Assembly (NCBI RefSeq): GCF_022811645.1
Contig: NZ_CP094534.1
Span: 2,046,001-2,110,000 of the forward strand
Source of the DNA: Hymenobacter monticola
Lineage (GTDB): Bacteria > Bacteroidota > Bacteroidia > Cytophagales > Hymenobacteraceae
Reading direction: 5' to 3'
Length of the DNA stretch: 64,000 nt
Both the position numbers and the translations under genes were made by a program. This document shows positions 1 through 8,257 of this stretch, in pieces (position 1 is the stretch's first letter; each line of letters begins with the position of its first letter). Below the pieces are notes generated by a model. It did not search any database, had not been told where the DNA came from, and saw only the letters and a list, made by a program, of their open reading frames with translations.

Positions 1-1
1 G

Positions 2-58
2 GCCGCCCTGCACCAGCAGCGCTACCCTTACCAGAGCGCCGGCTACGGGCAGGAGTAA
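2..58 (+). CDS. 3' end of an unidentified gene (partial)
   Basis: Only the last 18 codons and a TAA stop (56-58) are in the window; the frame is open from base 2. The visible tail is rich in Gln, Tyr and Gly and ends in Gly-Gln-Glu. It is too short to assign to a family. A strong rho-independent terminator starts about 30 bases after the stop, which supports this as a real gene end on the plus strand. Confidence 0.5.
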   Translation, partial: AALHQQRYPYQSAGYGQE

Positions 59-90
59 GCGCGGCTCTGCCTTTGATAAATCTTTTTGAG

Positions 91-125
91 AAAGGCCCGT
101 TTGTCAGCAAGCGGGCCTTTTTGTT
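91..125 (+). terminator. Rho-independent terminator after the partial gene
   Basis: The arm AAAGGCCCG (91-99) pairs with CGGGCCTTT (112-120). The stem extends inward through TTTG/CAAG to a TCAG loop and is followed by a T-rich run. It lies between the partial gene ending at 58 and the next plus-strand gene at 254. Confidence 0.8.
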
Positions 126-253
126 TTCTGGTTCGTTTTCTGGCTGCGCGGGCCAGGCCTCATTTTTTCTTCGTCTGATAACCTTGACCGTTGGCCGAAG
201 CGGAGGTTTTCGCGTAAGGGAGCGAACCGGGCCGGACATGCCCGGTTTGCCTT

Positions 254-1375
254 ATGTCTTCTTCTTTTATGCTTCGGATTGGGCTGCTCTCGGCCGCGTT
301 GGTGAGCGGCGCGGGTGCGGCGCGGGCGCAGGTACAGGAGCGGGTGTACCCGCCGGCCGCGCCCGTGGGGGCCGACAGCACCGCCGACCGCCAGACGTTT
401 GCCAACCCCTCGGTATTGGGCATGGGCCCGAGCAAGGGCCTGATAGTGCGCTACGAGCGGATGCCCCGGTTCGGGGTGTCGTCGTCGGCGCAGGTGCAGG
501 GGCTCAGCGACTTCAATACGGAAGCCACCAAAAACGCGCGGCTGTCCATCAAAGGCTACATTCCGGCCTGGAACCGGCCCCACCTCAAGGTCATCGTGGG
601 CCTGAGCTACGAGCGGGAGGAGTTTCAGTTTGAAAAGCTACCGACCACCTACGAGCTCTACGACAACATCGAAAACAAGGGCCTGAAAAGCACGGCCGTG
701 CAGGTGGCCGTCATTCGGCCGGTCGATGACGTGCACTGGTACCTGGCCCGCGTGAAGGGCGAGCTAAGCGGCGACTACACCTCCGACCAGCTCACCAAAT
801 CGGACTATTCGCGCTTCTCGGCCGAGGCCATTTATGGTTGGAAGCGCAGCCCGAACTTCTCGTGGGGCGTGGGCTTTCAGTACGGCTACACCTTCGGGCG
901 CCTGAGCATCTACCCGGCCGTGATATACAACCGCACCTTCAACAGCCGCTGGGGCATTGAGGCGCTGGCGCCGGCCCGCATCACGCTGCGCTACAACGCC
1001 AACGAAAGCTCCATTTTCTACGCCGGCTACACCGTGGACGGCTACAACTACATCGTGAAGCTGAACCGGGCCCCGCTCGTTCGTAAAAACGCCGACGGCA
1101 GCCCCGACCTGAGTAAATCCGTCCTCAACTCCCTGGAGCTACGCGAAACGGAAGTGAAATTCCGCCTGCGCTGGGAGCGTGAGCTGCTCAGCTTCCTGTG
1201 GATGGGCGCCGAGGCCGGCTACCGCTACAACTACGCCTTCGACGCCTTTGACCGCATCAACGGCGACCGCGAAAAAATCATCGACTCGCAGCTCAACGGC
1301 GCCCCTTACGCCAGCCTGGAGTTGTTCATCACCCCGCCGCGCAAGCTGCTGGAAAAGTCTGGCGTGCGCCGATAG
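254..1375 (+). CDS. DUF6268-like outer-membrane beta-barrel protein
   Basis: A 373-residue protein. The N-terminus is a signal peptide (hydrophobic core around residues 8-20, Ala-rich cleavage region ending near Ala-Arg-Ala-Gln). The rest alternates polar and aromatic residues in the manner of amphipathic beta strands, with many Tyr/Phe girdle residues (WGVGFQYGYTFG, YNRTFNSRWGIEAL). This matches DUF6268-type Bacteroidota barrels, so an outer-membrane location is likely. The substrate is unknown. An in-frame ATG at 269 is an alternative start that gives a more compact signal peptide. The stop lies 11 bases before the first REP hairpin. The family name is recalled from the sequence pattern and was not searched. 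Confidence 0.7.
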   Translation: MSSSFMLRIGLLSAALVSGAGAARAQVQERVYPPAAPVGADSTADRQTFANPSVLGMGPSKGLIVRYERMPRFGVSSSAQVQGLSDFNTEATKNARLSIKGYIPAWNRPHLKVIVGLSYEREEFQFEKLPTTYELYDNIENKGLKSTAVQVAVIRPVDDVHWYLARVKGELSGDYTSDQLTKSDYSRFSAEAIYGWKRSPNFSWGVGFQYGYTFGRLSIYPAVIYNRTFNSRWGIEALAPARITLRYNANESSIFYAGYTVDGYNYIVKLNRAPLVRKNADGSPDLSKSVLNSLELRETEVKFRLRWERELLSFLWMGAEAGYRYNYAFDAFDRINGDREKIIDSQLNGAPYASLELFITPPRKLLEKSGVRR

Positions 1376-1379
1376 CACG

Positions 1380-1516
1380 AGTACCCCGAAGCTCCTGCTT
1401 CGGCCCGTGAGAACGATACGGGCCTGCGCCGCCTGGCCCGAGTACCCGAAGCTCCTGCTTCGGCCCGCTAGAGCGTCGTTGTTCTGGCGGGCCGAAGCAG
1501 GAGCTTCGGGGTACTC
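1380..1516. repeat. REP cluster upstream of the RAYT gene (3 hairpins, one inverted pair)
   Basis: Three copies of an 18-base hairpin, CCGAAGC-TCCT-GCTTCGG, sit at 1386-1403 and 1446-1463 (plus orientation) and 1492-1509 (minus orientation). Each is flanked by GTACC or GTACCC on one side and GGCCCG on the other. The second and third copies face each other and form an inverted pair of the REPIN type. The cluster separates the barrel gene from the transposase gene, and the transposase start is 17 bases after it. Confidence 0.9.
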
Positions 1517-1532
1517 GTTCTATTTTAGCACG

Positions 1533-2150
1533 GTGGACCTCACGTATTATCAGCGCTACCTGCCGCACCAGCTGGGTGTGGGGCAGTCGTACTTCATCAC
1601 GTTCCGGCTGGCGGGCTCGCTGCCGCTGGAAGTGCTGGCGCGTTTGCGCGAAGAGCACATTTTACTGGAACGCGAGGCGGCGGCTCACCGGGCCGCCGGC
1701 CATCCCGATAAGCCTTACGACCGCCAAAAGAGGTGGTTTGGCCATTTCGACGCCTCGCTCGATGCTGCCACTGCCGGCCCGGCCTATTTAAACCAGCCGG
1801 CCATTGGGCTTACCGTGGCGCAGACATTGCAGTTTTACCACGAGCGGGGCGCCTATGTGTTGTTGGCGTATTGCATCATGCCAAACCATGTGCATCTGGT
1901 TGTACGCTTGCCCGAAGAAGCGCCGCTACTCGCCCGCACGCTGCAACGCATCAAAAGCTTTACGGCGCGGCATATCAACGAAGCGCATTGCAGCAATGGA
2001 CGGGTGTGGCAGCCGGAGAGCTATGACCACCGCATCCGCAGTAGTCGGGAACTCCAGAACGTGCTGGCTTACGTGGTGAATAACCCGGTGAAGGCCGGTT
2101 TGGTGGCCGAGTGGCAGCAGTGGCCCTACACGTTCCTGCACGAGTCGTAA
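1533..2150 (+). CDS. REP-associated tyrosine transposase (RAYT, Y1/IS200-like)
   Basis: A 205-residue single-strand transposase of the HUH Y1 class. The metal-binding HUH motif is clear in MPNHVHLVV (around residue 120). Downstream comes the conserved RAYT segment WQPESYDHRIRSSREL with the probable catalytic Tyr, then NPVKAGLV and a WPYTFL ending. The reading frame is open from 1179, but upstream of 1533 it runs antisense-like through the barrel gene and through REP hairpins. The GTG at 1533, which begins Val-Asp-Leu-Thr-Tyr-Tyr, is therefore the sensible start. RAYTs are known to be domesticated: they act on dispersed REP/REPIN hairpins rather than carrying classic IS ends. Here seven REP hairpins flank the gene directly (three upstream, four downstream) and three more lie 3 kb away. 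Confidence 0.9.
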   Translation: MDLTYYQRYLPHQLGVGQSYFITFRLAGSLPLEVLARLREEHILLEREAAAHRAAGHPDKPYDRQKRWFGHFDASLDAATAGPAYLNQPAIGLTVAQTLQFYHERGAYVLLAYCIMPNHVHLVVRLPEEAPLLARTLQRIKSFTARHINEAHCSNGRVWQPESYDHRIRSSRELQNVLAYVVNNPVKAGLVAEWQQWPYTFLHES

Positions 2151-2154
2151 CAAC

Positions 2155-2333
2155 GTGTACCCCGAAGCTCCTGCTTCGGCCCGTCAGAATGTTCTAACGG
2201 GCCGAAGCAGGAGCTTCGGGGTACTCGCGCTGGCGGCGCAGGCCCGTATCGTTCTCACGGGCCGAAGCAGGAGCTTCGGGGCACTCGCGCTGGCGTCATC
2301 GTTCTAGCGGGCCGAAGCGGAGCTTCGGGGTAC
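2155..2333. repeat. REP cluster downstream of the RAYT gene (4 hairpins)
   Basis: Hairpin cores lie at 2162-2179 (plus orientation) and at 2202-2219, 2262-2279 and 2312-2328 (minus orientation). The first two form an inverted pair. The last copy lacks one base of the loop, so its core is 17 bases. The spacers share the motif GTTCT(A/C)(A/G)CGG. The final copy lies inside the 3' end of the polyphosphate kinase gene and provides its stop codon. Confidence 0.9.
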
Positions 2334-4391
2334 GCGGGCTAGGCGTCGCTTCAGACCCTTCAGCCATGCATAAGTTGCTTCCTGCGCCCGCAACGGTTTT
2401 TCGCCCTCTGCCGCCGCAATGAACTTGTTGTCAAAGTCCCGCGCCTTCACGTTGTCGTGGCGCTGGAAATCGAGCAGCTGGCGCACCTCGGCGCGTAATC
2501 CTTCATCCAGGATGGGGAAGGCCACCTCCACGCGGCGGTCGAGGTTGCGGGTCATCCAGTCGGCCGAGGACACGTACACTTTTTCCTCGCCGCCGTGGCC
2601 GAACACGTACACGCGGCTGTGCTCCAGGTAGCGGTCCACGAGGCCGCGCTGCTGGATGTTGGCGCTGCACTCGGGCAGGCCCGGCACCAGGCGGCCGATG
2701 CCGCGCACCAGCAGCTCGATGCGCACGCCGGCCTTGCTGGCTTCGTAAAGCTTGCCAATCATGGCCGCGTCTTCCACGGCATTCACCTTGAGGATGATGT
2801 AGGCGTCCTTGCCCTTTTTGGCTTGTTTGATTTCGTAGTCAATCAACTCGTTCAGCCCCGTGCGCAGGCCGAAGGGCGCCACCAGCAGGTAGTGTAGCTC
2901 GGGCACTACGCTTTGGTTGTGCAAATACTCAAACACGGCGGCCGACTCGCGCGTGAGGCGCTCATCGGCCGTGAACAGGCCGTGGTCGGTGTAGAGGCCG
3001 GCGGTGCTTTCGTTGAAGTTGCCGGTGCTGAAGTAGGCGTAGCGGCGCGTGGTTTCGTCGGCTTCGCGGCGCGCAATGAGCAGCAATTTGCTGTGGCACT
3101 TGAGCTCGGGCGGGGTGAAGACGACGTTGGCGCCGGCGCGTTTCAGCTTGTCGGCCCAAAACAGGTTCGATTCCTCGTCAAACCGCGCTTTTAGCTCCAC
3201 CACGGCCGTCACCTGCTTGCCGCGCTTGGCGGCTTTGAGGAGGGCCTTCACCACGGCGCTTTTGCTGGCCACGCGGTAGAGCGTGATGCTGATGGCCGAC
3301 ACGGCGGGGTCGTCGGCGGCTTCGCGCAGCAGGCGTGTCACGTAGTCGAAGCTTTGGTAGGGGGGGTGCAGCAGGTGGTCGCGCTGCCCGATGGCGGCGA
3401 GCAGGCTGCCGGTGCGCGGCAGGGTGGGGTGGGGCAGGGCCGGCCACTCGGGGTAGTGAAAGGCCGGCTCGTCGAAATCAGGAAAGCCGAAGAAGTCGCG
3501 GAAGTTGTGGTAGCGGCTGCCCTCCACCAGCTCCTCGTCGGTGATGCCGGTTTTCTGCTTGATGGCGCGCAGGGCCTCGGCGGGCATCTCGGGGTCGTAG
3601 AGCAGGCGGGCCGGGAAGCCGGTGGTGCGCTTGGCCAGGCTGCTGCGAATTTTCTCCATCAGGTCGCCCGATACTTCTTCTTCGATGTCCAGCTCGGCAT
3701 CGCGCGAAAGCTTGATGGCATTCACCGTCACCTGCTCATAGGCCGGAAACAGCTCGGCCGCCCCCACGCGAATCACGTCGTCCAGAAACAGCACGTACTT
3801 TTCCTCGCCTTCGTCGGGCAGGCGCACGAAGCGGCCGCCGTGGCGCTTGGTGGGCAGCTCCATGGTGAGCACCCGCTCGGCTTCCAGCTTGGCCTTGCGG
3901 TCGTGCGGCTGGCGCAGGAAGAAGGTGAGGTACACGGCCTGGTCCTTCAAAAACAGGTGGTGCAGGGTGTCGTCGAGCACCACGGGCGAGAGCAGGTCGC
4001 GCACCTTCTCGCGGAAGTAGCGCAACGTCCACTCGCGTTGCTTATCGGTCAGCTCGGCCTCGCTCAGCAGGTGGATGTGCTGGGCGTTGAGCGCCGGCAG
4101 TAGTTGCTCCCGAAACGTAGCGCCAAATTCTTCCTGCTGGCGGCCCACTTCGGCCAGCACCTCCTTCAGCACGCGGCGCGGGCTTTCGCCCAGCTTGGCG
4201 CGGGTTTTCTTCTTGAGCTTGGCCAGGCGCCGCAGCGTGGCCACGCGCACCTTGAAAAACTCGTCGAGGTTGCTGCTGAAGATGGCCAGGAACTTGAGGC
4301 GCTCCAGCAGCGGCACGTTGTCGCTCTGGGCTTCCTGCAGCACGCGGGCGTTGAAACGCAGCCAGCTCAGGTCGCGGGAAAGGGCTTTCAT
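2304..4391 (-). CDS. ppk1: Polyphosphate kinase 1
   Basis: A 695-residue enzyme that reversibly makes inorganic polyphosphate from ATP. The N-terminal domain begins with the typical RDLSWLRFNARVLQEA and SNLDEFFKVRV. Two phospholipase-D-like domains follow. The first carries the phosphorylated His in LKCHSKLLLI (about residue 433) and then TGNFNESTAGLYTDHG. The second has the His of EHSRVYVFG near residue 590. Length is normal for the family. The last ten codons and the TAG stop coincide with a REP hairpin (2304-2333), so the tail ARVPRSSASAR is REP-derived and not conserved enzyme sequence. The next minus-strand gene upstream is the phosphatase at 4607, separated by a long palindromic element. 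Confidence 0.96.
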   Translation of the reverse strand: MKALSRDLSWLRFNARVLQEAQSDNVPLLERLKFLAIFSSNLDEFFKVRVATLRRLAKLKKKTRAKLGESPRRVLKEVLAEVGRQQEEFGATFREQLLPALNAQHIHLLSEAELTDKQREWTLRYFREKVRDLLSPVVLDDTLHHLFLKDQAVYLTFFLRQPHDRKAKLEAERVLTMELPTKRHGGRFVRLPDEGEEKYVLFLDDVIRVGAAELFPAYEQVTVNAIKLSRDAELDIEEEVSGDLMEKIRSSLAKRTTGFPARLLYDPEMPAEALRAIKQKTGITDEELVEGSRYHNFRDFFGFPDFDEPAFHYPEWPALPHPTLPRTGSLLAAIGQRDHLLHPPYQSFDYVTRLLREAADDPAVSAISITLYRVASKSAVVKALLKAAKRGKQVTAVVELKARFDEESNLFWADKLKRAGANVVFTPPELKCHSKLLLIARREADETTRRYAYFSTGNFNESTAGLYTDHGLFTADERLTRESAAVFEYLHNQSVVPELHYLLVAPFGLRTGLNELIDYEIKQAKKGKDAYIILKVNAVEDAAMIGKLYEASKAGVRIELLVRGIGRLVPGLPECSANIQQRGLVDRYLEHSRVYVFGHGGEEKVYVSSADWMTRNLDRRVEVAFPILDEGLRAEVRQLLDFQRHDNVKARDFDNKFIAAAEGEKPLRAQEATYAWLKGLKRRLARVPRSSASAR

Positions 4392-4401
4392 AGGGAATCG
4401 T

Positions 4402-4595
4402 TGTCATTGCGAGTGGAGCGCAGCGGAACGCGGCAATCCGTCCTCTTAAAACCAGACACTTTCTTTTGCGACCAACTCATCTTATTGGCCACCCGCCTTT
4501 ACGGCTGCGTTTATAAAAAGGCTGGTCGCGGAAGAGGGTGTCTGGCATTGACAGGACGGATTGCCGCGTTCCGCTGCGCTTCACTCGCAATGACA
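4402..4595. repeat. Nested palindromic element, family A, copy 1 (194 bp)
   Basis: The left arm 4402-4446 and right arm 4551-4595 are inverted copies matching at 43 of 45 positions; they begin TGTCATTGCGAG. A second, inner inverted repeat (CCAGACAC with GTGTCTGG; GCGACC with GGTCGC) continues the fold. A second copy with the same outer arms lies at 34299-34490. It fills the gap between ppk1 and the phosphatase gene. Confidence 0.85.
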
Positions 4596-4606
4596 GGCGT
4601 TATTCT

Positions 4607-5101
4607 CTATTCCACGTTCTTCGGGTAGTCGTAGAAATAAAACTCGGCGTTTTGCTTGCTGGCTTCTTCCCACTTGTCGGTGGCGAAGTGCAGGCACACC
4701 ACGGCCGCCGTGGGCAGCTCGTTGAACGAGGTGGGCGACAGCGCATTGGCCGTTTCGGTGATGGTAGGGTTGTGGCCCACCAGCAGCACCGACTCGGCCG
4801 TGTCGGGCAGCTCGTGGATGATGGCCAGCAGGCCGTCCACGTCGGCGCCGTAGATGCCGGGCTCCACCGCAATTTTATCGTGCGGGTACTGCATCTCGCG
4901 GGCCACCAGCACTGCTGTGCTCATGGCGCGCACGGCGGGCGAGCTCACCACCAAATCGGGGCAGATGCGGCGCTTGGCCAGGGCCTTGCCCATGGCGGGC
5001 GCATCGTCGCGCCCCCGGTCGTTGAGCGGGCGCTCCTGGTCGCTGAGCTCGTCGAAGCTCCAGCTGGATTTGGCGTGGCGAAGGAGATAGAGGGTTTTCA
5101 T
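4607..5101 (-). CDS. SixA-like histidine phosphatase
   Basis: A 164-residue member of the histidine phosphatase (phosphoglycerate mutase-like) superfamily. The catalytic motif LLRHAKSSW is at residues 6-14, with the nucleophilic His at position 9. It is followed by the SixA-type DQERPLNDRGRDDAP. A second conserved His is seen in LLVGHNPTI near residue 112. SixA proteins dephosphorylate phosphohistidine in phosphotransfer proteins; the partner here is unknown. The gene lies upstream of ppk1 on the same strand, 215 bases away, but the intervening palindrome makes co-transcription uncertain. Confidence 0.88.
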   Translation of the reverse strand: MKTLYLLRHAKSSWSFDELSDQERPLNDRGRDDAPAMGKALAKRRICPDLVVSSPAVRAMSTAVLVAREMQYPHDKIAVEPGIYGADVDGLLAIIHELPDTAESVLLVGHNPTITETANALSPTSFNELPTAAVVCLHFATDKWEEASKQNAEFYFYDYPKNVE

Positions 5102-5169
5102 GGGGCGAAGCTAACGGCGTTTGGCTTACCGCCACCATTAGGAAAAGGTTATCCGCCGAGCCGTATGGC

Positions 5170-5309
5170 CCAAGTACCCCGAAGCTCCTGCTTCGGCCCA
5201 CCAGAACGGCAACACCAGCGCCGCAAGCACGAGTACCCCGAAGCTCCTGCTTCGGCCCGCCAGAACAACGACGCTCTAACGGGCCGAAGCAGGAGCTTCG
5301 GGGTACTCG
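5170..5309. repeat. REP cluster away from the RAYT gene (3 hairpins)
   Basis: Cores lie at 5179-5196 and 5238-5255 (plus orientation) and at 5284-5301 (minus orientation). The last two form an inverted pair. Sequence and flanks (GTACCCC on one side, GGCCC on the other) are the same as the hairpins around the transposase at 1533. The cluster ends 18 bases before the ATG of the broken HNH gene. Confidence 0.9.
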
Positions 5310-5326
5310 TGCCATATTGCTTGCCC

Positions 5327-6283
5327 ATGCTCCCCACCTACCTCCGCCGCTTCCAGCAGCTCCGCGTGGCCCGCAGCCGCCAGCACGGCGAAGCGCCCTA
5401 CAAACCGGCCCTGCTGCTGGCCGTGCTCGAAGGCATCGCCGACGGCTCCATCACCGGCAACCGCATCGCCATCACGCCCGAGCTCATCGCCGCCTTCAAA
5501 GCCATCTGCACCGATTTGGGTACCTCGGCGCTGTTCCCGGCGGCCAACTTTGCGCTGCCCTTCTACCACCTGCGCTCCGACGGCTTCTGGCACCTGCACC
5601 CCTGGCCCGGCCTCGACATCCTGCTCACCCGCTCGGGCTCCATCCGCAGCTTCGGCCACCTGCGCGACGTGGTGGCCTACGCCGCCCTCGACGCCGACCT
5701 CTGGCAGTTGCTGCAAGTGCCCGCCCACCGGGCCGCCCTCACGCAGGCCCTGCTCACGCGCTACTTTCCGCAAACGCAGGGCCGCTACCGCGCCCGCGCC
5801 GGCGAGCAGGCCCTGGCCGACATCCGCCGCCAGATGCTGGAATAGCCCGCCGCCCGCTACCGCCGCCACGTGGCGCCCGCCGACGAGCTCGACCTCACCG
5901 TGCGCAGCGGCCTGTTCAAGCGCGTGGTGCTCGACGCCTACGACTACACCTGCGCCGTGTCGGGCCTCAAGCTGCTCAGCACCCGCAGCAGCCCCGTGCC
6001 GCTGCTCGACGCCTGCCACATCGTGCCCTGGGCCGTGAGCCACGACGACACCATCTCGAACGGCGTGGCCCTGTGCCCCAACCTGCACCGTGCCTTCGAC
6101 CGCCACCTGTTCTGGATTGACGCCGACTACCGCGTGCGCCTGGCCGACGACTTCGGCGAACTCAGCGGCGGCGACTACGGCGTGCGCCGCTTCGAGGGCC
6201 AGGAACTGCGGCTGCCCCAGCGGCCGGAGTGGTGGCCGGGGCGGGAGAATTTGGCGAAGCAGCGGATAGGTGTTAGTCCTTGA
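5327..6283 (+). pseudogene. HNH restriction-endonuclease-like gene interrupted by an in-frame amber codon
   Basis: Two open segments in the same frame, 5327-5845 and 5846-6283, are separated only by a TAG at 5843-5845. Together they would encode about 318 residues. The first part starts MLPTYLRRFQQLRVAR and contains the N-terminal region of COG3440-type predicted restriction endonucleases (GEAPYKPALLLAVLEGI). The second holds the HNH module: YDYTCAVSGL, LDACHIVPW, NGVALCPNLHRAFDR. A single C-to-T change of a CAG codon would explain the stop. Alternatives are a sequencing error, or two separate polypeptides: the second half has a possible start at 5870. Base composition is as GC-rich as the core genome. 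A REP cluster abuts the 5' end. Confidence 0.75.
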
Positions 6284-6528
6284 GTATTATCGGTCCGTTA
6301 TTGAGTGACTGTTCTGTCTGAGATTAAAATTCGTTTGACCTAACGAATACATGGGTCGAATTTGACGGACCTGGGTTTCTAAAGATTAGTTACATTTCGA
6401 TTGATTTTGCTAAGCGCTGGAACCGCTTGGCATGTATGCTTTCTGTGTCGTTTCTTACGTTGTCTTTATGATGGTCTGCATAGCTGCTATCCAAGACAGA
6501 ATGTTCAATCGCAAAAAAAAGTGCTTAT

Positions 6529-8202
6529 ATGGCTACTACTAAAAAAATTGATGGTAAAGCGTACTCTATTGGAGAGATATTGAAGAAAGGAGTACAATAT
6601 CGCGTGCCAACGTATCAACGTGATTTCGCTTGGTCAGTTGACGAAATTGATACTCTATGGAACGATATAATGAGAGGTATAGACGATGAAAAAAAAGAGT
6701 ATTTCATTGGCGCAATAGTAACAAGTAGAACAGAGGAGCCTAAAAAGAGAGATATAGTTGATGGGCAACAGAGGCTTGCTGCCTTATCCATGATTTTTGC
6801 TGCTATTGCTGATGCATGGAAGATGCGTAGCGACCAATCACGCGAATCTCTTGTGAAGAATGAATTTCTTGGAGATGTCGATAGAAGAACATTGACGATA
6901 ACGCCTAAACTCACTCTCAATGAAAATAATGATACTTTCTATCAAGCATGCGTGATTGGAGGAGAAATAGTTGAGGATAAGGATAAGAAGGCTCTTATAT
7001 CTTCTAACAAGTTAATTCTTGCAGGTTACGGACGAATTAAATTTCTTCTTGAGGAGTGGATAGCTAAAAATCCAGAGTCGTTTAAAGAAAATCTTATAAT
7101 TCTGGAAGAGTTTATATCGGAGAGTATTTATGCTATTCTTATCGAAACGGGAGACGAGTCGGATGCATACGTAACATTCGAAACTCTCAATGGACGAGGT
7201 ATCGAATTGGCTACATCAGACCTTGTCAAAAATTTTTTATTCTCGAAGGCCGGCTCTAATATTGATAAGTTTAAGAAAACATGGAATGAAATATTATTAA
7301 TTATCGGAAGCGAGGGTCTGACTCAATTTATCCGATATTTCTGGAATGCTTATTACGATGTTGCTAGAGAAAAGGAATTGTATAAAAACATCAAAGAGAC
7401 AATAAAAGAGACGTCTTCTGCTAAATCTATGATTGATAAGTTGAGGACTGTTGCTGTTTACAACGATGCTCTTTCAAATCCTGAACATCCATATTGGTCA
7501 GAATTTTCAAATGAATATAAACAATACCTAAATGCGCTCAATCTATTCAAGTTCAGTCAGTATAAGCCAATAATGTTTGCTGCTATGGATTTTATGAATC
7601 CAGTGGATTTAACAAAGGTATTGAAAGTAATAATGGTTATATCTTTCAGGTATACAGTTATTTCAGGGCTAAACACTGGAAGTCTGGAGCGAGTATACCC
7701 AAGCGCTGCGCTTGCTATAACTGCTAATCGAAAAATACGCCCTAAAGGTGTATTCGACCTATTGAAATCTGTCTATGTAGATGATTCTAAATTTGAAGCT
7801 GATTTTGCGCAAAGATTTTTTAATAAGGACAGTATAGCACGTTATATATTGAAGGAGATAAACGATTCATTGTCTGGCAGTGAATCGGCTGCTAGTGCTA
7901 AAATCACTGTGGAGCACATATTGCCTAAGAACCCAAACTCAGACTGGAAAAAGTATTTGGGAGGTATGAAATCCGATGAATTAGTGTACCTCATAGGTAA
8001 TTTGACTCTTCTTGATGGTGCTAAAAATAGAGAAATAGGTAATAGTACTTTTGAAGTAAAAAAAGTAAAGGCATTCAATAAGTCTGTTCTTAGTATCAAT
8101 GATAGTATTAAAAGCCAGCTTTATTGGTCTAATAAAAGCATCATTGAACGTTCAGAATCACTTGCAAAAACAGCTGTAAAAATATGGAGACTGGATTACT
8201 AG
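6529..8202 (+). CDS. DUF262/DUF1524 GmrSD-like nuclease, AT-rich
   Basis: A 557-residue protein. The N-terminal DUF262 domain has YRVPTYQRDFAW (residues 24-35) and the nucleotide-binding IVDGQQRLAALSMI (DGQQR at 78-82). The C-terminal DUF1524 (HNH-like) domain has VEHILPKNPNSDW near residue 461 and LIGNLTLLDGAKNREIGN. This is the single-chain form of GmrSD-type type IV restriction enzymes and related anti-phage nucleases, which cut modified DNA in an NTP-dependent manner. The target here cannot be told. The gene and its 245-base leader are strikingly AT-rich compared with the GC-rich neighbours, pointing to recent transfer. It lies just after a broken HNH gene and ends at a strong terminator. 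Confidence 0.9.
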   Translation: MATTKKIDGKAYSIGEILKKGVQYRVPTYQRDFAWSVDEIDTLWNDIMRGIDDEKKEYFIGAIVTSRTEEPKKRDIVDGQQRLAALSMIFAAIADAWKMRSDQSRESLVKNEFLGDVDRRTLTITPKLTLNENNDTFYQACVIGGEIVEDKDKKALISSNKLILAGYGRIKFLLEEWIAKNPESFKENLIILEEFISESIYAILIETGDESDAYVTFETLNGRGIELATSDLVKNFLFSKAGSNIDKFKKTWNEILLIIGSEGLTQFIRYFWNAYYDVAREKELYKNIKETIKETSSAKSMIDKLRTVAVYNDALSNPEHPYWSEFSNEYKQYLNALNLFKFSQYKPIMFAAMDFMNPVDLTKVLKVIMVISFRYTVISGLNTGSLERVYPSAALAITANRKIRPKGVFDLLKSVYVDDSKFEADFAQRFFNKDSIARYILKEINDSLSGSESAASAKITVEHILPKNPNSDWKKYLGGMKSDELVYLIGNLTLLDGAKNREIGNSTFEVKKVKAFNKSVLSINDSIKSQLYWSNKSIIERSESLAKTAVKIWRLDY

Positions 8203-8218
8203 ATAGATGGTAAAATCC

Positions 8219-8257
8219 AAGAAGCCCCGGCCGCACACGCAGCCGGGGCTTCTTTTG
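8219..8257 (+). terminator. Rho-independent terminator after the DUF262 gene
   Basis: GAAGCCCCGGC (8221-8231) pairs with GCCGGGGCTTC (8242-8252), preceded by AA and followed by TTTTG. It starts 17 bases after the stop codon and probably works mainly on the plus strand. Confidence 0.85.

Noticed and set aside
1179..1532. Longer N-terminus of the transposase
   Set aside because: The frame here overlaps the barrel gene in another frame and reads through three REP hairpins; GTG 1533 starts the conserved domain.
1380..2333. Repeated 18-base hairpins as a CRISPR array
   Set aside because: Spacing is irregular, orientation alternates and no cas genes are present; the hairpins flank a RAYT gene and are REP units.
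3354..4103. 249-residue open frame opposite ppk1
   Set aside because: Antisense shadow of a high-GC gene; low-complexity Gly/Val/Gln composition and no family match.
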